Shown here one piece after another: positions 25,885-35,800 of a stretch of 41,139 nt of DNA. A model generated the notes under the pieces. That model ran no database searches. It was given only the letters and a program-made list of their open reading frames with translations, and had not been told where the DNA came from. The translations under genes were made by a program, and so were the position numbers. The DNA comes from Acetobacter lovaniensis. Its GTDB lineage: Bacteria > Pseudomonadota > Alphaproteobacteria > Acetobacterales > Acetobacteraceae. The stretch lies in contig NZ_JACHIE010000021.1 of NCBI RefSeq assembly GCF_014207635.1, positions 1-41,139 on the forward strand, written 5' to 3'. Position 1 is the first letter of the stretch. Each line of letters opens with the position of its first letter.

Positions 25885-26664
25885 TCAAGAAGAGGATTTA
25901 TCCTTCCTGTTTTTTGACGCGGCGGTGCTGGCGCGGAACCTGTAGCTGTCATTTCCTGTCTCGAGGATATGACAGTGATGGGTCAGCCGATCGAGGAGCG
26001 CCGTCGTCATCTTCGGGTCACCAAAGACGTCTCCCCATTCACTGAAGCTCAGATTGGTTGTGATGATGACACTGGTGCGCTCATAGAGGCGGCTGAGCAG
26101 ATGGAACAGCAGGGCGCCCCCAGACGCGCTGAAGGGGAGATAACCGAGTTCATCAAGGATCACGAGATCCAGGCGGAGCAGCCTGTCGGCAATCTGCCCG
26201 GCCCGATTGGCAGTCTTCTCCTGTTCAAGAGCATTGACCAGGTCGACCGTTGACCAGAAGCGCGCCTTCTTGCGGTGATGGGTAATCGCCTGGATGGCCA
26301 GGGCGGTCGCCAGGTGGGTTTTCCCGGTTCCCGGGCCGCCGATCAGCACGACATTTTCGGCACGCTCGATGAAGTCCCCGCCATGAAGCTGGCGGACCAT
26401 GGGCTCGTTGACCTGGGTGTCGGCAAAGGAGAACCCAGACAGGTCCTTGTAGGCGGGGAACCGGGCTATCTTTGTCTGGTAGGCGATGGAGCGCACTTCG
26501 CGTTCGGCCAGTTCCGCCTTCAGAAGCTGCGAGAGAATGGGGATGGCCGCCCCGAAGGCGGGCGCGCCCTGCTCAATGAGGTCAGCCGTGGCCTGGGCCA
26601 TGCCATACATCCGCAGTCCACGGAGCATGACGACAAGTGAGGCGGCGGCAGGATCATGACGCAT
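25885..26664 (-). CDS. istB: IS21 helper ATPase
   Basis: A 259-residue AAA+ ATPase that assists IstA in target selection. Walker A is [15 protein letters not shown] near residue 110, and Walker B is [14 protein letters not shown]. The later [18 protein letters not shown] sensor segment and the [12 protein letters not shown] tail are typical. I chose the ATG at 26664 ([10 protein letters not shown]), which overlaps the istA stop by 11 bp as usual in this family, instead of an upstream in-frame start inside istA. Confidence 0.93.
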   Translation of the reverse strand: MRHDPAAASLVVMLRGLRMYGMAQATADLIEQGAPAFGAAIPILSQLLKAELAEREVRSIAYQTKIARFPAYKDLSGFSFADTQVNEPMVRQLHGGDFIERAENVVLIGGPGTGKTHLATALAIQAITHHRKKARFWSTVDLVNALEQEKTANRAGQIADRLLRLDLVILDELGYLPFSASGGALLFHLLSRLYERTSVIITTNLSFSEWGDVFGDPKMTTALLDRLTHHCHILETGNDSYRFRASTAASKNRKDKSSS

Positions 26665-28177
26665 GGCGACTGTCCCCACGCAGGATATCATAGCGCCCTG
26701 TATCGGCGCACGGTTCGTGTTCGAGCACCAGGGCCTGTGGAGCATCAAGCCGGAGAACCACGGTTCTTTTGGCATCAATCAGGCGATGCAGCGTATTGAG
26801 AACATGGGTCTTGGTCGCCACGCCATCTTCAAGAGCCAGTTCAACCGCGCAGAGGACGGCCTGCTCATCATGCTGCAGCACCAGGGCCAGGATTTCAGCC
26901 ATTTCCCGGTCGCCTCCAGGCCGCCTGAGCAGTTGATCCTGCAGGGTCCGGAAGGCGGCTGGCAATTCGGTAAACGGTGCGCCATTGCGCAGGGCGCCCG
27001 GTTTGCGCTGGATGACCGCCAGATAATGCCGCCAGTCATAAACCGTGCGGCCTGGCACACCATGCGAACGCGTGATGATCCGGTCATGCACGCACAGAAC
27101 CTGCCCTTCGGCGATAATGCGCAGCTTGTCAGGATAAACCCGCAGGCTGACCGGACGATTGGCAAAGGAGGCCGGCACGCTGTAGCGGTTGCCTTCGAAC
27201 TGGATCAGGCAGGTTGGTGAGACGCGCTTGGTCTGTTCGACAAACCCGTCAAAGGGACGCCCCGGCACCATGAGGTGGGGACGTTCGCTTGCATGGACCT
27301 CGGAGACGCTACACGGCAATCCAGCATGCCGCAGCCGTTCCCAACGGTCCAGGCAGCGGGCTTCCAGCCAGGCATTCAGCGCCCCCAGATCGGGAAAGGC
27401 GGGCAAATCCTGCCAGATCTGGCGCCGGGCATCCTGCACGGTCTTCTCGATCTGCCCTTTCTCCCATCCGGCTGCCGGATTGCAGAAGGTCGGCTCGAAC
27501 AGGTAATGGCTGGCCAGGGCCATGAAGCGCAGGTTGACCTGACGCGCCTTGCCCGACCCAATCCGGTCCACGGCCGTCTTCATGTTATCAAAAATACCCC
27601 GCCGCGGCACGCCACCGAGCACGCGGAAGGCCTCGGTAAGCGCATCAAAAAGCATCTCGTGGGTCTGTAGGGGATAGGCCCTGAGTATGAAGGCCCGGCT
27701 GAAGGACAGTTTGGTGTGGGCAACCTGCAGCTTGACGCGACGGTCGGCAATCACCGCCCAGTCCTCGCCCCAGTCAAACTGGAAGGCTTCCCCGGGCTGG
27801 AAGCACAGGGGCACGAAAACACCCCGGCCCGTTGTCTGGCGTGCCTGGTGCTGTTCGTGTTTCCACTGCCGGATGAAAGCAGCCACCCGTCCGTAGGATC
27901 CATCATAACCCAGTGCCACAAGGTCTTCATACAACCGTCGCGCCGTGCGCCGGTTCTTGCGGGATCGGGCGGCTTCCAGAACCAGCCATCCCCTCAATTT
28001 GTCAGCAAACGGGTCCAGTCGGCTGGGACGTTCGGGAACCTGGAACCGCGGTTCAATGCTCTCTGCCCGGAGATATTTCCGGATCGTATTGCGTGACAGT
28101 CCCGTCCGGCGTTCGATCTCGCGGATCGGAAGATGATCCCGGCGATGCCACCGGCGGATCACACTCAGAAGCTCCAT
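26654..28177 (-). CDS. istA: IS21 transposase
   Basis: A transposase of about 507 residues starting at [20 protein letters not shown]; an in-frame start 20 codons further upstream lies in the IS end and is less likely. The N-terminal HTH is [21 protein letters not shown]. The integrase core has the first Asp in [13 protein letters not shown], the second in [13 protein letters not shown] and the Glu in [16 protein letters not shown]. The C-terminal beta domain [28 protein letters not shown] is typical of IstA. It is intact and co-transcribed with istB. Confidence 0.94.
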   Translation of the reverse strand: MELLSVIRRWHRRDHLPIREIERRTGLSRNTIRKYLRAESIEPRFQVPERPSRLDPFADKLRGWLVLEAARSRKNRRTARRLYEDLVALGYDGSYGRVAAFIRQWKHEQHQARQTTGRGVFVPLCFQPGEAFQFDWGEDWAVIADRRVKLQVAHTKLSFSRAFILRAYPLQTHEMLFDALTEAFRVLGGVPRRGIFDNMKTAVDRIGSGKARQVNLRFMALASHYLFEPTFCNPAAGWEKGQIEKTVQDARRQIWQDLPAFPDLGALNAWLEARCLDRWERLRHAGLPCSVSEVHASERPHLMVPGRPFDGFVEQTKRVSPTCLIQFEGNRYSVPASFANRPVSLRVYPDKLRIIAEGQVLCVHDRIITRSHGVPGRTVYDWRHYLAVIQRKPGALRNGAPFTELPAAFRTLQDQLLRRPGGDREMAEILALVLQHDEQAVLCAVELALEDGVATKTHVLNTLHRLIDAKRTVVLRLDAPQALVLEHEPCADTGRYDILRGDSRHAS

Positions 28178-28350
28178 GTCAATCACTCCAAAAACCCCCC
28201 AGAAAATGATGCCGGGGAGTGTGAAGGCATGGGTCAAATCTCGATGAAAATTTCCGCCCTACCCGGGTCAGTTCTCAGTGAAAATCAACATGTTGTTGTT
28301 CCTGACAAAACATTCGTGCCTGTCATCGCAAACAAAATTGCGAATTAAAC

Positions 28351-28381
28351 AAAAAACACCCGGCGCTTTTTGTGCCGGGTG
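28351..28381 (-). terminator. intrinsic terminator of the nar operon
   Basis: The stem CACCCGGC (28357-28364) / GCCGGGTG (28374-28381) has a 9-nt loop. On the minus strand it is followed by six T residues (complement of A 28351-28356). It lies about 45 bp after the stop of the last gene of the nar operon. It is the clearest rho-independent terminator in the window. Confidence 0.85.
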
Positions 28382-28426
28382 CCCTGACTGTAATTAAGTA
28401 ATCCTATTAAGCTGTAAAAATTTTTC

Positions 28427-28912
28427 TTATTTTTTATATGCCATAAATTTTTGAAAAACTTCAGAAACGGTAGTCGAAATAATAACACCTATACATATTA
28501 CGCTAATAGTTTTTATATCTGAATGAAATCCGCCCAAGCTCAGCAATAATGTTGTTGCTGCTGCGGGAGGATGATTTGCTTTACAAAGGCCCTGCCCCAA
28601 GACTGTCAGGGATATCGCCAGGACACTCGCAGCCATACGGTTCCAAGTAATGTGGTCAATACTCATAGCAGCGGGGGCTGCCAAAGCGTCAAATATCCAC
28701 AAAGAGAACACCGCAGCAATGATCCCGATTGCATGCCCTGCCAGTGTGTTCCAAACTCTTGAAGCGTCCTGTTGTGGCGTAACAATATGCATAAAAATAG
28801 TTGGCCCCAAACTAGGAAAAAGCAATGGGTAATGCGTAAAATACGCTAATGCCCCCATGACGCCTGTAGAGACCAGAACGGCAAATGTTTTAAAAATTAT
28901 TTCCAAAATCAT
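28427..28912 (-). CDS. HPP-family membrane protein, possible nitrate/nitrite transporter
   Basis: A 161-residue inner-membrane protein with about four hydrophobic segments (FAVLVSTGVMGALAYF, LAGHAIGIIAAVFSLWIF, MAASVLAISLTVLGQGL, TISVICIGVIISTTVS). The family motifs PLLFPSLGPT and NHPPAAATTLLLSLGG are present; HPP gives the family its name. A plant and cyanobacterial HPP protein has been linked to nitrite transport. Its place as last gene of a nitrate reductase operon, 50 bp after the prolyl isomerase gene and just before the terminator, makes a role in nitrate/nitrite traffic plausible here, especially as no narK is visible. The function remains inference. Confidence 0.8.
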   Translation of the reverse strand: MILEIIFKTFAVLVSTGVMGALAYFTHYPLLFPSLGPTIFMHIVTPQQDASRVWNTLAGHAIGIIAAVFSLWIFDALAAPAAMSIDHITWNRMAASVLAISLTVLGQGLCKANHPPAAATTLLLSLGGFHSDIKTISVICIGVIISTTVSEVFQKFMAYKK

Positions 28913-28962
28913 AAAAGCCCTCAGATTGTTTAGCCCGCAAGATAGAAAGTATTGTTATACTG

Positions 28963-29817
28963 TCAGGAAGGTTTTTTCCCTGTGCAGTTTCCTCCATCGG
29001 GCCAACCGGTGCTGGATGCCTGCGCTGTTGTGCCAGAAAACAAGTCAAACCCTTTAATTCGCGCTTTAGAGGCAAGCATAGCAATGTAGTTCTGCACGCC
29101 CTGCTTCCAACTATTATCTTCAAGGAAAATCCGAATGCGCTGTTTTTCTTCTTTATTTAAAGCTTCGACTTTTAGCTCAGCAGGAAACTTTTTTAAAAGC
29201 TGCACAATATGCACGCCATATCGTGTTTCTATCAGACCATCATAGAATTCACCTTCTTGGACAGTTTGAAGGGCTTTTCTGAACTCTGGCAAAAGATCTT
29301 GCTCTTGCATTATGCCTAAATCCCCCCCTCTACTGGAGGAAGGACACTCTGAATAACGTGCTGCTACTTGTTCAAAATCTGTGGCGTTATTTTTCAGGTG
29401 ATCCAGAAACTCTTGCGCTCTTTTTTGCGCTGTTTCCACTGAACCCGGCATAGATTTATCTGCATATACCAAAATATGCCGCACATGCATGGCGGGACCA
29501 GCCTGCATATGGGCAATATTGGAAGCACTCCAGCGCTCAAGCTCATCATCCGTTGGCGTTGGCACCTCGACCTCCCGCTCTAGCAAAGCCTGAATGAGCG
29601 CTTCATCGGTCAAACTGTCTCCGCTCTTAGTGTCGAGCTTTTTCCGGGCTTCATCAAGCAGGAGTGTTTTTACCACCAGCGCTCTTGCGGCATCATTCCA
29701 CTGTGCCTGAAGAGACGCTGTTTTGTGGTGCGGCATTTCTGCCTGAACATCCTCCAATGAAATAGCGGTGTCATTTACAAAAATTGTGTGACCGGTTTGA
29801 TTGGGAGAACTCATCAT
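28963..29817 (-). CDS. parvulin-type peptidyl-prolyl isomerase of the nar operon
   Basis: A 284-residue protein. The parvulin (PpiC) domain covers about residues 110-210: MHVRHILVYADKS, the FEQVAARYSECPSSSRGGDLGIM signature, and FYDGLIETRYGVHIVQLLKK. The N-terminal 100 residues are a helical chaperone-like region resembling NifM/SurA-type partners. No signal peptide is visible, so it should act in the cytoplasm. It follows narI by about 10 bp. Prolyl isomerases of this type are found in some narGHJI operons and are thought to help fold or mature the reductase. The C-terminus carries a Ser/Thr/Gly-rich tail. Confidence 0.85.
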   Translation of the reverse strand: MMSSPNQTGHTIFVNDTAISLEDVQAEMPHHKTASLQAQWNDAARALVVKTLLLDEARKKLDTKSGDSLTDEALIQALLEREVEVPTPTDDELERWSASNIAHMQAGPAMHVRHILVYADKSMPGSVETAQKRAQEFLDHLKNNATDFEQVAARYSECPSSSRGGDLGIMQEQDLLPEFRKALQTVQEGEFYDGLIETRYGVHIVQLLKKFPAELKVEALNKEEKQRIRIFLEDNSWKQGVQNYIAMLASKARIKGFDLFSGTTAQASSTGWPDGGNCTGKKPS

Positions 29818-29826
29818 GTTCGGGGC

Positions 29827-30531
29827 TCACGTCTCATCATTAGCGACATGGTGATTCTGGCGGACAATCTGCCACCCCGGCCGAAAAACGTACCAGATAG
29901 GAGCAGAGATAACATGCACCAACCGGGTAAACGGCGTTAGCAGAAACAACGTCATACCGGTTACCAGATGTAGCTTGTAAACCCACGGGATAGTGGTGAG
30001 CAGATTTGGCAGGCCTGACCGGAATGTCAGAACACCCCGGCACCATTCCCCTAATATTTCCATTGTGTGCCCATCTGAATGCATCATGGAGTGTGGCAAC
30101 CCAAGAATTCCGAGCCAGAGTTGCGCATAGACAAACAGAAGAATGAATAGGTCAGTTGGGCGGCTGGTGGCCTTGACGCGCTTGTTAAAGACACGGCGGT
30201 AAATAAGCCCTGCGCCACCAACAGCAGCGAACACTGCAAACACACTTCCGGCACCGACAGCCAGCAACTGGTGGGCGTGAGCACTCAGGCCCAGCATCTC
30301 AGTCAGTTGGGGCGGGGTCAGAAGCCCCGCAGCATGGCCCATCATCAACCCCAGCACACCAACGTGGAAGCTATTACTGGCCCACTTCAGGGTTTTTCTT
30401 TCAAGGAACTCACTCGACTCAGCGCGCCATGAAAACTGGCTTCTATCGAACCGCGCCCAACACCCGATGACAAAGACCGACAAACATAGATACGGATAGA
30501 TTTGGAACAGAAAGTACTCGACCCAGTTCAT
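29827..30531 (-). CDS. narI: respiratory nitrate reductase gamma subunit (cytochrome b)
   Basis: A 234-residue membrane protein with five hydrophobic helices that anchors NarGH and oxidises quinol at the periplasmic side. The two b haems are held by His pairs: His in SNSFHVGVLGLMMGHAAGLL on helix II and in VYKLHLVTGMTLFLLTPFTRLVHVISAP on helix V, as in E. coli NarI. I chose ATG 30531 (MNWVEYFLFQIYPY), which overlaps the narJ stop (ATGA), over an upstream frame inside narJ. All four haem ligands appear to be present. Confidence 0.93.
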   Translation of the reverse strand: MNWVEYFLFQIYPYLCLSVFVIGCWARFDRSQFSWRAESSEFLERKTLKWASNSFHVGVLGLMMGHAAGLLTPPQLTEMLGLSAHAHQLLAVGAGSVFAVFAAVGGAGLIYRRVFNKRVKATSRPTDLFILLFVYAQLWLGILGLPHSMMHSDGHTMEILGEWCRGVLTFRSGLPNLLTTIPWVYKLHLVTGMTLFLLTPFTRLVHVISAPIWYVFRPGWQIVRQNHHVANDET

Positions 30532-31223
30532 GCTCTTGCCTTCCCATGATCCTTGCCTGAATAGCCAGCACACGCTGCGCTACATGCCGCAGGTGAGGAG
30601 GCATGATCGAACGTGACAGGTTTTTCTTCATACCGCATATCAAGGGTTGCGGGATCATCCATCACGGCTGTGTCTCTTAAATGCGCGTGCACGACTTCTT
30701 TGTCAGGAAGGCGTTTGGATTCTTCCTGTAAAATTTGGAAAATACCAGAATATATAGACCGCCTTTCTTGAAGTCTTCTGTTCAGAACTGCAAGAATATC
30801 CACTATTTCTGTCAGAAGCTCCTGTGTTTTCTGAGGGTCACACACAGACGCATACTCTAGATAGGCGGGAAGAAAGTCTGGTAACTCGTTCCCCTGCAAA
30901 TCCAGACCGGCAGAACGATATTCCTCTAACAGATCCACCATTGCCTGCCCGCGCATACGGGAATCCCCATGCACATGCTGGAAAAGGTAGAGTGATAAGG
31001 AGGGGGACATATCGAAAAGCTGCACATACTGGCTTTGCGCATCCAGAAGTGGTGTTTTTTCAAGAAAAATCCTGATTTCTTCGAAAGCTTTTTTCTGTTC
31101 TATAGAGAGACTGGAAAGCGAAATCAGCGTGCCTAATTCTACACTTTCCTGCTTTATAAGTTCATCAGGGTACCGAAGAAAAATAGCGCTTAACTGACAG
31201 AGGAATGACAGAGACTGAGACAT
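30528..31223 (-). CDS. narJ: nitrate reductase assembly chaperone
   Basis: A 231-residue TorD/NarJ-family chaperone that binds the NarG N-terminus and guides cofactor insertion before membrane docking. Recognisable segments are LCQLSAIFLRYPDE at the start, the core YVQLFDMSPSLSLYLFQHVHGDSRMRGQAMVDLLEEYRSAGLDLQGNELPDFLPAYLEY (the classical FD.....LhLfeHvhGDSRdRGqAM motif), and helical C-terminal parts. The ATG at 31223 has GGGGGA upstream formed by the end of narH, from which it is separated by 2 bp. It overlaps narI by 4 bp. Confidence 0.93.
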   Translation of the reverse strand: MSQSLSFLCQLSAIFLRYPDELIKQESVELGTLISLSSLSIEQKKAFEEIRIFLEKTPLLDAQSQYVQLFDMSPSLSLYLFQHVHGDSRMRGQAMVDLLEEYRSAGLDLQGNELPDFLPAYLEYASVCDPQKTQELLTEIVDILAVLNRRLQERRSIYSGIFQILQEESKRLPDKEVVHAHLRDTAVMDDPATLDMRYEEKPVTFDHASSPAACSAACAGYSGKDHGKARA

Positions 31224-31225
31224 TG

Positions 31226-32758
31226 TTATCCCCCTTTCACCGTATGACGACGAATTTCCGGTCTTACACCCTGCTGCCCCCATAGGCTGAAGCGGCTTTT
31301 CCCGGAGGTTGTGCTCTGATTAAAATGAAAACCCGCGATGCCGCGCTGATGGTAAGGGTCTTCTGCATCTTCTTTATGCGCGGTTGGCACAACGAAGCGA
31401 TCTTCATAATTCGCAATAGCCAGAAGACGGTACATGTCCTGAATTTGCTGCTCTGACAGCCCTGCCCCCTGCAAGAGAGAGGCGTCACGTACATTCTCAA
31501 TCTGGAAACGGCGCATATAGGCCCGGAGCGCCAGCAGCCGGTTAAGAGCCGCTTTGACGGGCGCTTCATCCCCCGCAGTGAGCATATTAGCCAGATATTG
31601 GACCGGTATACGTAGGCTGTTGATATCTGGAATACCATTCAGGGTTTCCAGACTACCAGCAGAAGCTGCTTCCTGAATGGGCGACAAGGGCGGGATGTAC
31701 CAAACCATAGGCAGGGTGCGGTATTCAGGATGGAGCGGAAAGGCGATTTTCCATTCCTTGATCATACGGTACACTGGCGAGCGTTGGGCCGCGTCAATCC
31801 ATGCGTCAGGTATGCCGTCCCGACGTGCCTGCTCAACCACTGCCGGGTCGTGTGGGTCCAGAAAAAGGTCGAGCTGCTGCTCATACGCATCTTCAGGGTT
31901 TGTTGTAGCCGCAGCGGTTTCAATTTTGTCGGCATCATACAGCATGACGCCAAGATAGCGGATACGCCCCACACAGGTTTCAGAGCAGACGGTAGGCTGG
32001 CCACTTTCTATACGGGGGTAGCAGAACACACATTTTTCTGATTTTCCTGTGTGCCAATTGTAATAAATTTTCTTGTAAGGGCAACCGCTGACACACATGC
32101 GCCACCCACGACATTTTTCCTGATCAACCAGAACAATGCCGTCTTCTTCCCTTTTATAAATAGCACCTGATGGGCATGATGCAACACAAGTCGGGTTAAG
32201 GCAGTGTTCACACAGTCGCGGGAGAAACATCAGAAAGCTATTTTCGAACTTTCCATATATTTCTTTTTCTACATCACGGAAATTATAGTCTTTGGAACGA
32301 TGTTTAAATTCTGTGCCCAGAGACTCTTCCCAGTTCGGGCCTCGTTCAATTTTATCCATGACCTGCCCGGTAATACGGGAATACGGCCGGACAGACGTAA
32401 CAACCTGCTCGCTTTTTTCGTTCTGCAATGCAGCGTAATCAAAATCAAATGGTTCATAATAATCGTCAAGTTGGGGCAGGTTTGGGTTTGCAAAAATTTT
32501 CGAAAGAATACGCCATTTTCCACCAATTTTAGGGCGGAGTGACTCTCCCTTTCCCAACTGCCAGCCGCCATGCCACAGTTCCTGATTTTCCCACTGCTGC
32601 GGAAAACCGACACCGGGTTTACTTTCGACATTGTTAAACCATGCGTATTCAACACCGTCACGGTTGGTCCAGACCTGTTTGCACGTCACACTGCATGTAT
32701 GACACCCGATGCATTTATCGAGATTAAGAACCTTACCTATCTGCGCACGTATCTTCAC
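31226..32758 (-). CDS. narH: respiratory nitrate reductase beta subunit (Fe-S)
   Basis: A 510-residue iron-sulfur subunit that passes electrons from NarI haems to NarG. Four cysteine clusters are visible: CIGCHTCSVTC (residues 16-26), CEHCLNPTCVASCP, CRGWRMCVSGCP and CVFCYPRIESGQPTVCSETC. In the third, Trp replaces the second Cys, giving the 3Fe-4S cluster typical of NarH. The length matches E. coli NarH (512). It lies between narG and narJ with short gaps. All ligands are intact, so the subunit looks functional. Confidence 0.97.
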   Translation of the reverse strand: MKIRAQIGKVLNLDKCIGCHTCSVTCKQVWTNRDGVEYAWFNNVESKPGVGFPQQWENQELWHGGWQLGKGESLRPKIGGKWRILSKIFANPNLPQLDDYYEPFDFDYAALQNEKSEQVVTSVRPYSRITGQVMDKIERGPNWEESLGTEFKHRSKDYNFRDVEKEIYGKFENSFLMFLPRLCEHCLNPTCVASCPSGAIYKREEDGIVLVDQEKCRGWRMCVSGCPYKKIYYNWHTGKSEKCVFCYPRIESGQPTVCSETCVGRIRYLGVMLYDADKIETAAATTNPEDAYEQQLDLFLDPHDPAVVEQARRDGIPDAWIDAAQRSPVYRMIKEWKIAFPLHPEYRTLPMVWYIPPLSPIQEAASAGSLETLNGIPDINSLRIPVQYLANMLTAGDEAPVKAALNRLLALRAYMRRFQIENVRDASLLQGAGLSEQQIQDMYRLLAIANYEDRFVVPTAHKEDAEDPYHQRGIAGFHFNQSTTSGKSRFSLWGQQGVRPEIRRHTVKGG

Positions 32759-32810
32759 GGTTACTTACCTATAATGCAGGGAGAAGCAGGAAAATTACTC
32801 AAAATCATCT

Positions 32811-35800
32811 TCATCCCTTCCCTTTTTCGGTGGTGTCAAACCAGTTCACATCGTTCATTTTACGTAAGAAAATAAATTCATCACGATTAGACCCAACCGG
32901 CCCGTAATAATTGAATGACCATGAAAGATGTGCATACCCACCCACCATATGGGTGGGTTTCATGACAACACGCGTCACTGAATTATGAATACCGGCACGC
33001 TTGCCAGTAATTTCACTACCCGGCACATTGGCGGTGCGCTCGGCCGCATGGTACATAAACGCTGCACCAGACGGAATACGCTGGCTGACAACAGCACGCG
33101 CCACCAATGTCCCGTTACAGTTAAAAGCTTCTACCCAGTCATTATCGACAATCTTGAGCCGTGTTGCGTCATCCTCACTAATCCAGACAACCGGGCCACC
33201 ACGACCAAGTGTCAACATAATCAGGTTTTCAGCATAGGTGCTATGGATGCCCCACTTTTGATGAGGGGTCAGGAAATTCAGCGGGATAACCGGGTTTCCG
33301 TTATCATGCGCAGCCCCTAAGGCCTCTGGCGTTGAGTGTGTTTCAATAGGTGGCTTGTATGTGGCAAAGGTTTCCCCAAAGTCACGGAGCCAAGGGTGAT
33401 CCTGATAAAACTGAAGCCGACCTGTTAATGTACGCCATGGTACATATTCGTGCACATTCAGCCAGTTAGCGGTGTAGGCTTCCTGCGTTGACGAGACACC
33501 GCTCCATACCGGCGAGTTTATGACCTGCCGAGGCTGTGTAATGATATCTGCAAATGTAATCCGGTCACCGTCTCTTCCGCCCAGACGGTGAGAAAGGTCA
33601 CGCCCGGTTTTGTCTGAAAGAGACTTCCAGCTTCTGGCTGAAACTGCACCATTTGTTTCCGGTGCCAGCATAAGTACCGTCTCAACCGCATCGGTATCCT
33701 GAAAAAGAGAAGACCTCTCGGGATATTTCACTGAGACTGACGGATGTGTCTGCTTAAGTTCCTGTATCTCTGCTGTTGTATCCCACTGTAACCCGTGGTC
33801 TGCGTTCCCCTTCTTTTCCAAACCCGGACCTAACGTAATGTAGCGATCATAGACCTCATCATAACGTCTTGGCACAATAGCAATCTGGGGCATTGTCTTG
33901 CCCGGTACACCAGCTATCGGGTGCTCTGACCGCCAGATCTCGTCACCATAAGGCTGCGCCAGCTCGGCTGGTGTGTCTTTTTGCAAGGGTGACAGAACAA
34001 CATCTGTTTCACTCTCCAACTGGCCTTTTGCCAACCGTTGGAACGTCTCAGCCAAACCACGGAAAATGCTCCAGTCCGTGCGGGCTTCCCATGCCGGGTC
34101 AACAGCAGCCTGCAGCGGATGAATAAACGTGTGCATGTCAGACGTATTCAGGTCTGATTTTTCATACCATGTTGCGGTTGGCAAAACGACATCGCTGAAC
34201 ATTGCTGTTGTGCTCATGCGGAAATCAATAGTTGTCAGAAGGTCCAGTTTTCCTTCTGGAGCCTTATCATGCCATTTTGCAAAATCCGGCCTCTGGTCAC
34301 TATCCTCGTTCATGACATTGTTAGGCGCGCCCAACAGGTGCTTCATGAAATATTCATGTCCTTTGCCGCTGGCACCTAGCAAGTTTGACCGCCAGACAAA
34401 CATGTTACGCGGCCAGTTCTCCGGTGCATCGGGGTCTTCACAAGCCAGCTTGATGGAACCGGATACAAGAGCGTCCTTCACATATGTTGCAGGATCCTGC
34501 CCACTTTGAGCGGCTTTTTGACCGAGCTGTAACGGATTGACCGCAAGTTGTGGCGCACTTGGCAGCCAGCCGCGTCGTTCAGCCTGAATGTTACAATCAA
34601 GCACGGTTTGAGGCCATTTTTCAGGCGAGGCCAGAGGTGAAAGCTGCTCCCTTGGTGTTAACTGCTCATAACGCCACTGGTCTGTATGTGCATAGAAGAA
34701 GCTTGTGCCGTTCATTCGGCGTGGCGGGCCGCCCCAGTCCCCCGCAAACGCGACTGGCCCCCACCCTGCGGATGGGCGTAGCTTTTCCTGCCCCACATAG
34801 TGCGCCCAGCCGCCGCCGTTCTGCCCTATGCACCCACACAGCATGAGCATGTTCAGAATAGCACGGTACGTCATGTCCATATTGTACCAATGGTTGAGGC
34901 CTGCCCCCAGAATAACCATGGAGCGCCCCTGCGTAGCTTCCGCATTTCGGGCAAAGCCGCGTGCTACAGCAATACATCTTTCACGCGGCACACCGGTAAT
35001 GGCCTCCTGCCAAGCGGGCGTACCGGGCACATTACTCTCATAATCCGGCCACGCGGTAGCGTCCGCAGAAAGCCCATAATGTGCGGTCATTAAATCAAAA
35101 ACAGTGGCGCACTGGACATGCTCGCCTGTTTTCAAGGCTATGCTTCGTACCGGAACCTTACGGGCATGAACTGGCTCGGCCTCATTCAAACCAAAGCGCC
35201 CGTCTCCACCAAAATATGGAAACAGTACTGTGGCCATCTCTCCACTCTCACCCAGAGAAAGAGACGGTGTTAAGGGCGCACCTGTTACGGCATCAAATGG
35301 TTCAAGGTTCCATTTCCCCTCGTTTTCCCACCGAAAACCGGCAGACCCGCGCGGCATAGCAGGGCAGGCCTGTTCCCGGTCCCAAACCAGAGGCTTCCAG
35401 TCAGCTTCTGTGGTGTGGTACCGGTCATCCGCCAGATCAGCCGCGCGGAGCAGCCTGCCGGGTTTCTGACCTGCATCGCTGGGGTCCAGGATCACCAGAA
35501 ATGGAAGGTCTGTGTACCGGGTTGCATAGTCCTGAAAATAAGGGACCTGACGTTCAAGATAGAACTCACGAAGAATGACATGCACCATGGCCAATGCCAG
35601 TGCAGAGTCCGTTCCTTGGCGAGGGTGCAGCCATAAATCTGCAAATTTAGCGACTTCAACATAGTCCGGAGCAATGACTACACTTTTTGCGCCCCGATAC
35701 CGTGCTTCTGTATAAAAATGAGCATCGGGTGTGCGGGTCATGGACACATTGGAGCCCCAGACCAGCAGATAGCCCGAATTATACCAGTCAAGACTTTCTG

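Larger units (their letters stand above)
24050..28290 (-). mobile_element. IS21-family element, interrupted near its left end by ISL3 copy 2
   Basis: The right terminus ends at 28290. The left terminus starts at 24050 and, after the nested ISL3 and one copy of its 8-bp duplication, continues at 25821. Without ISL3 the element is about 2.49 kb with a 30-bp terminal inverted repeat beginning TGTTGATTTTC. Internal repeats of the TTTTCATC...GA...TTGACCC type follow inside each end, typical for IS21 transposase binding. istA and istB are intact. No target duplication is evident at the outer ends (flanks AGCAGGC and TGTTGTT). Confidence 0.85.

Noticed and set aside
24050..28290. A target-site duplication around IS21
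   Set aside because: The flanking bases on the two sides do not match at any length from 4 to 8 bp, nor do they match across locus 1.
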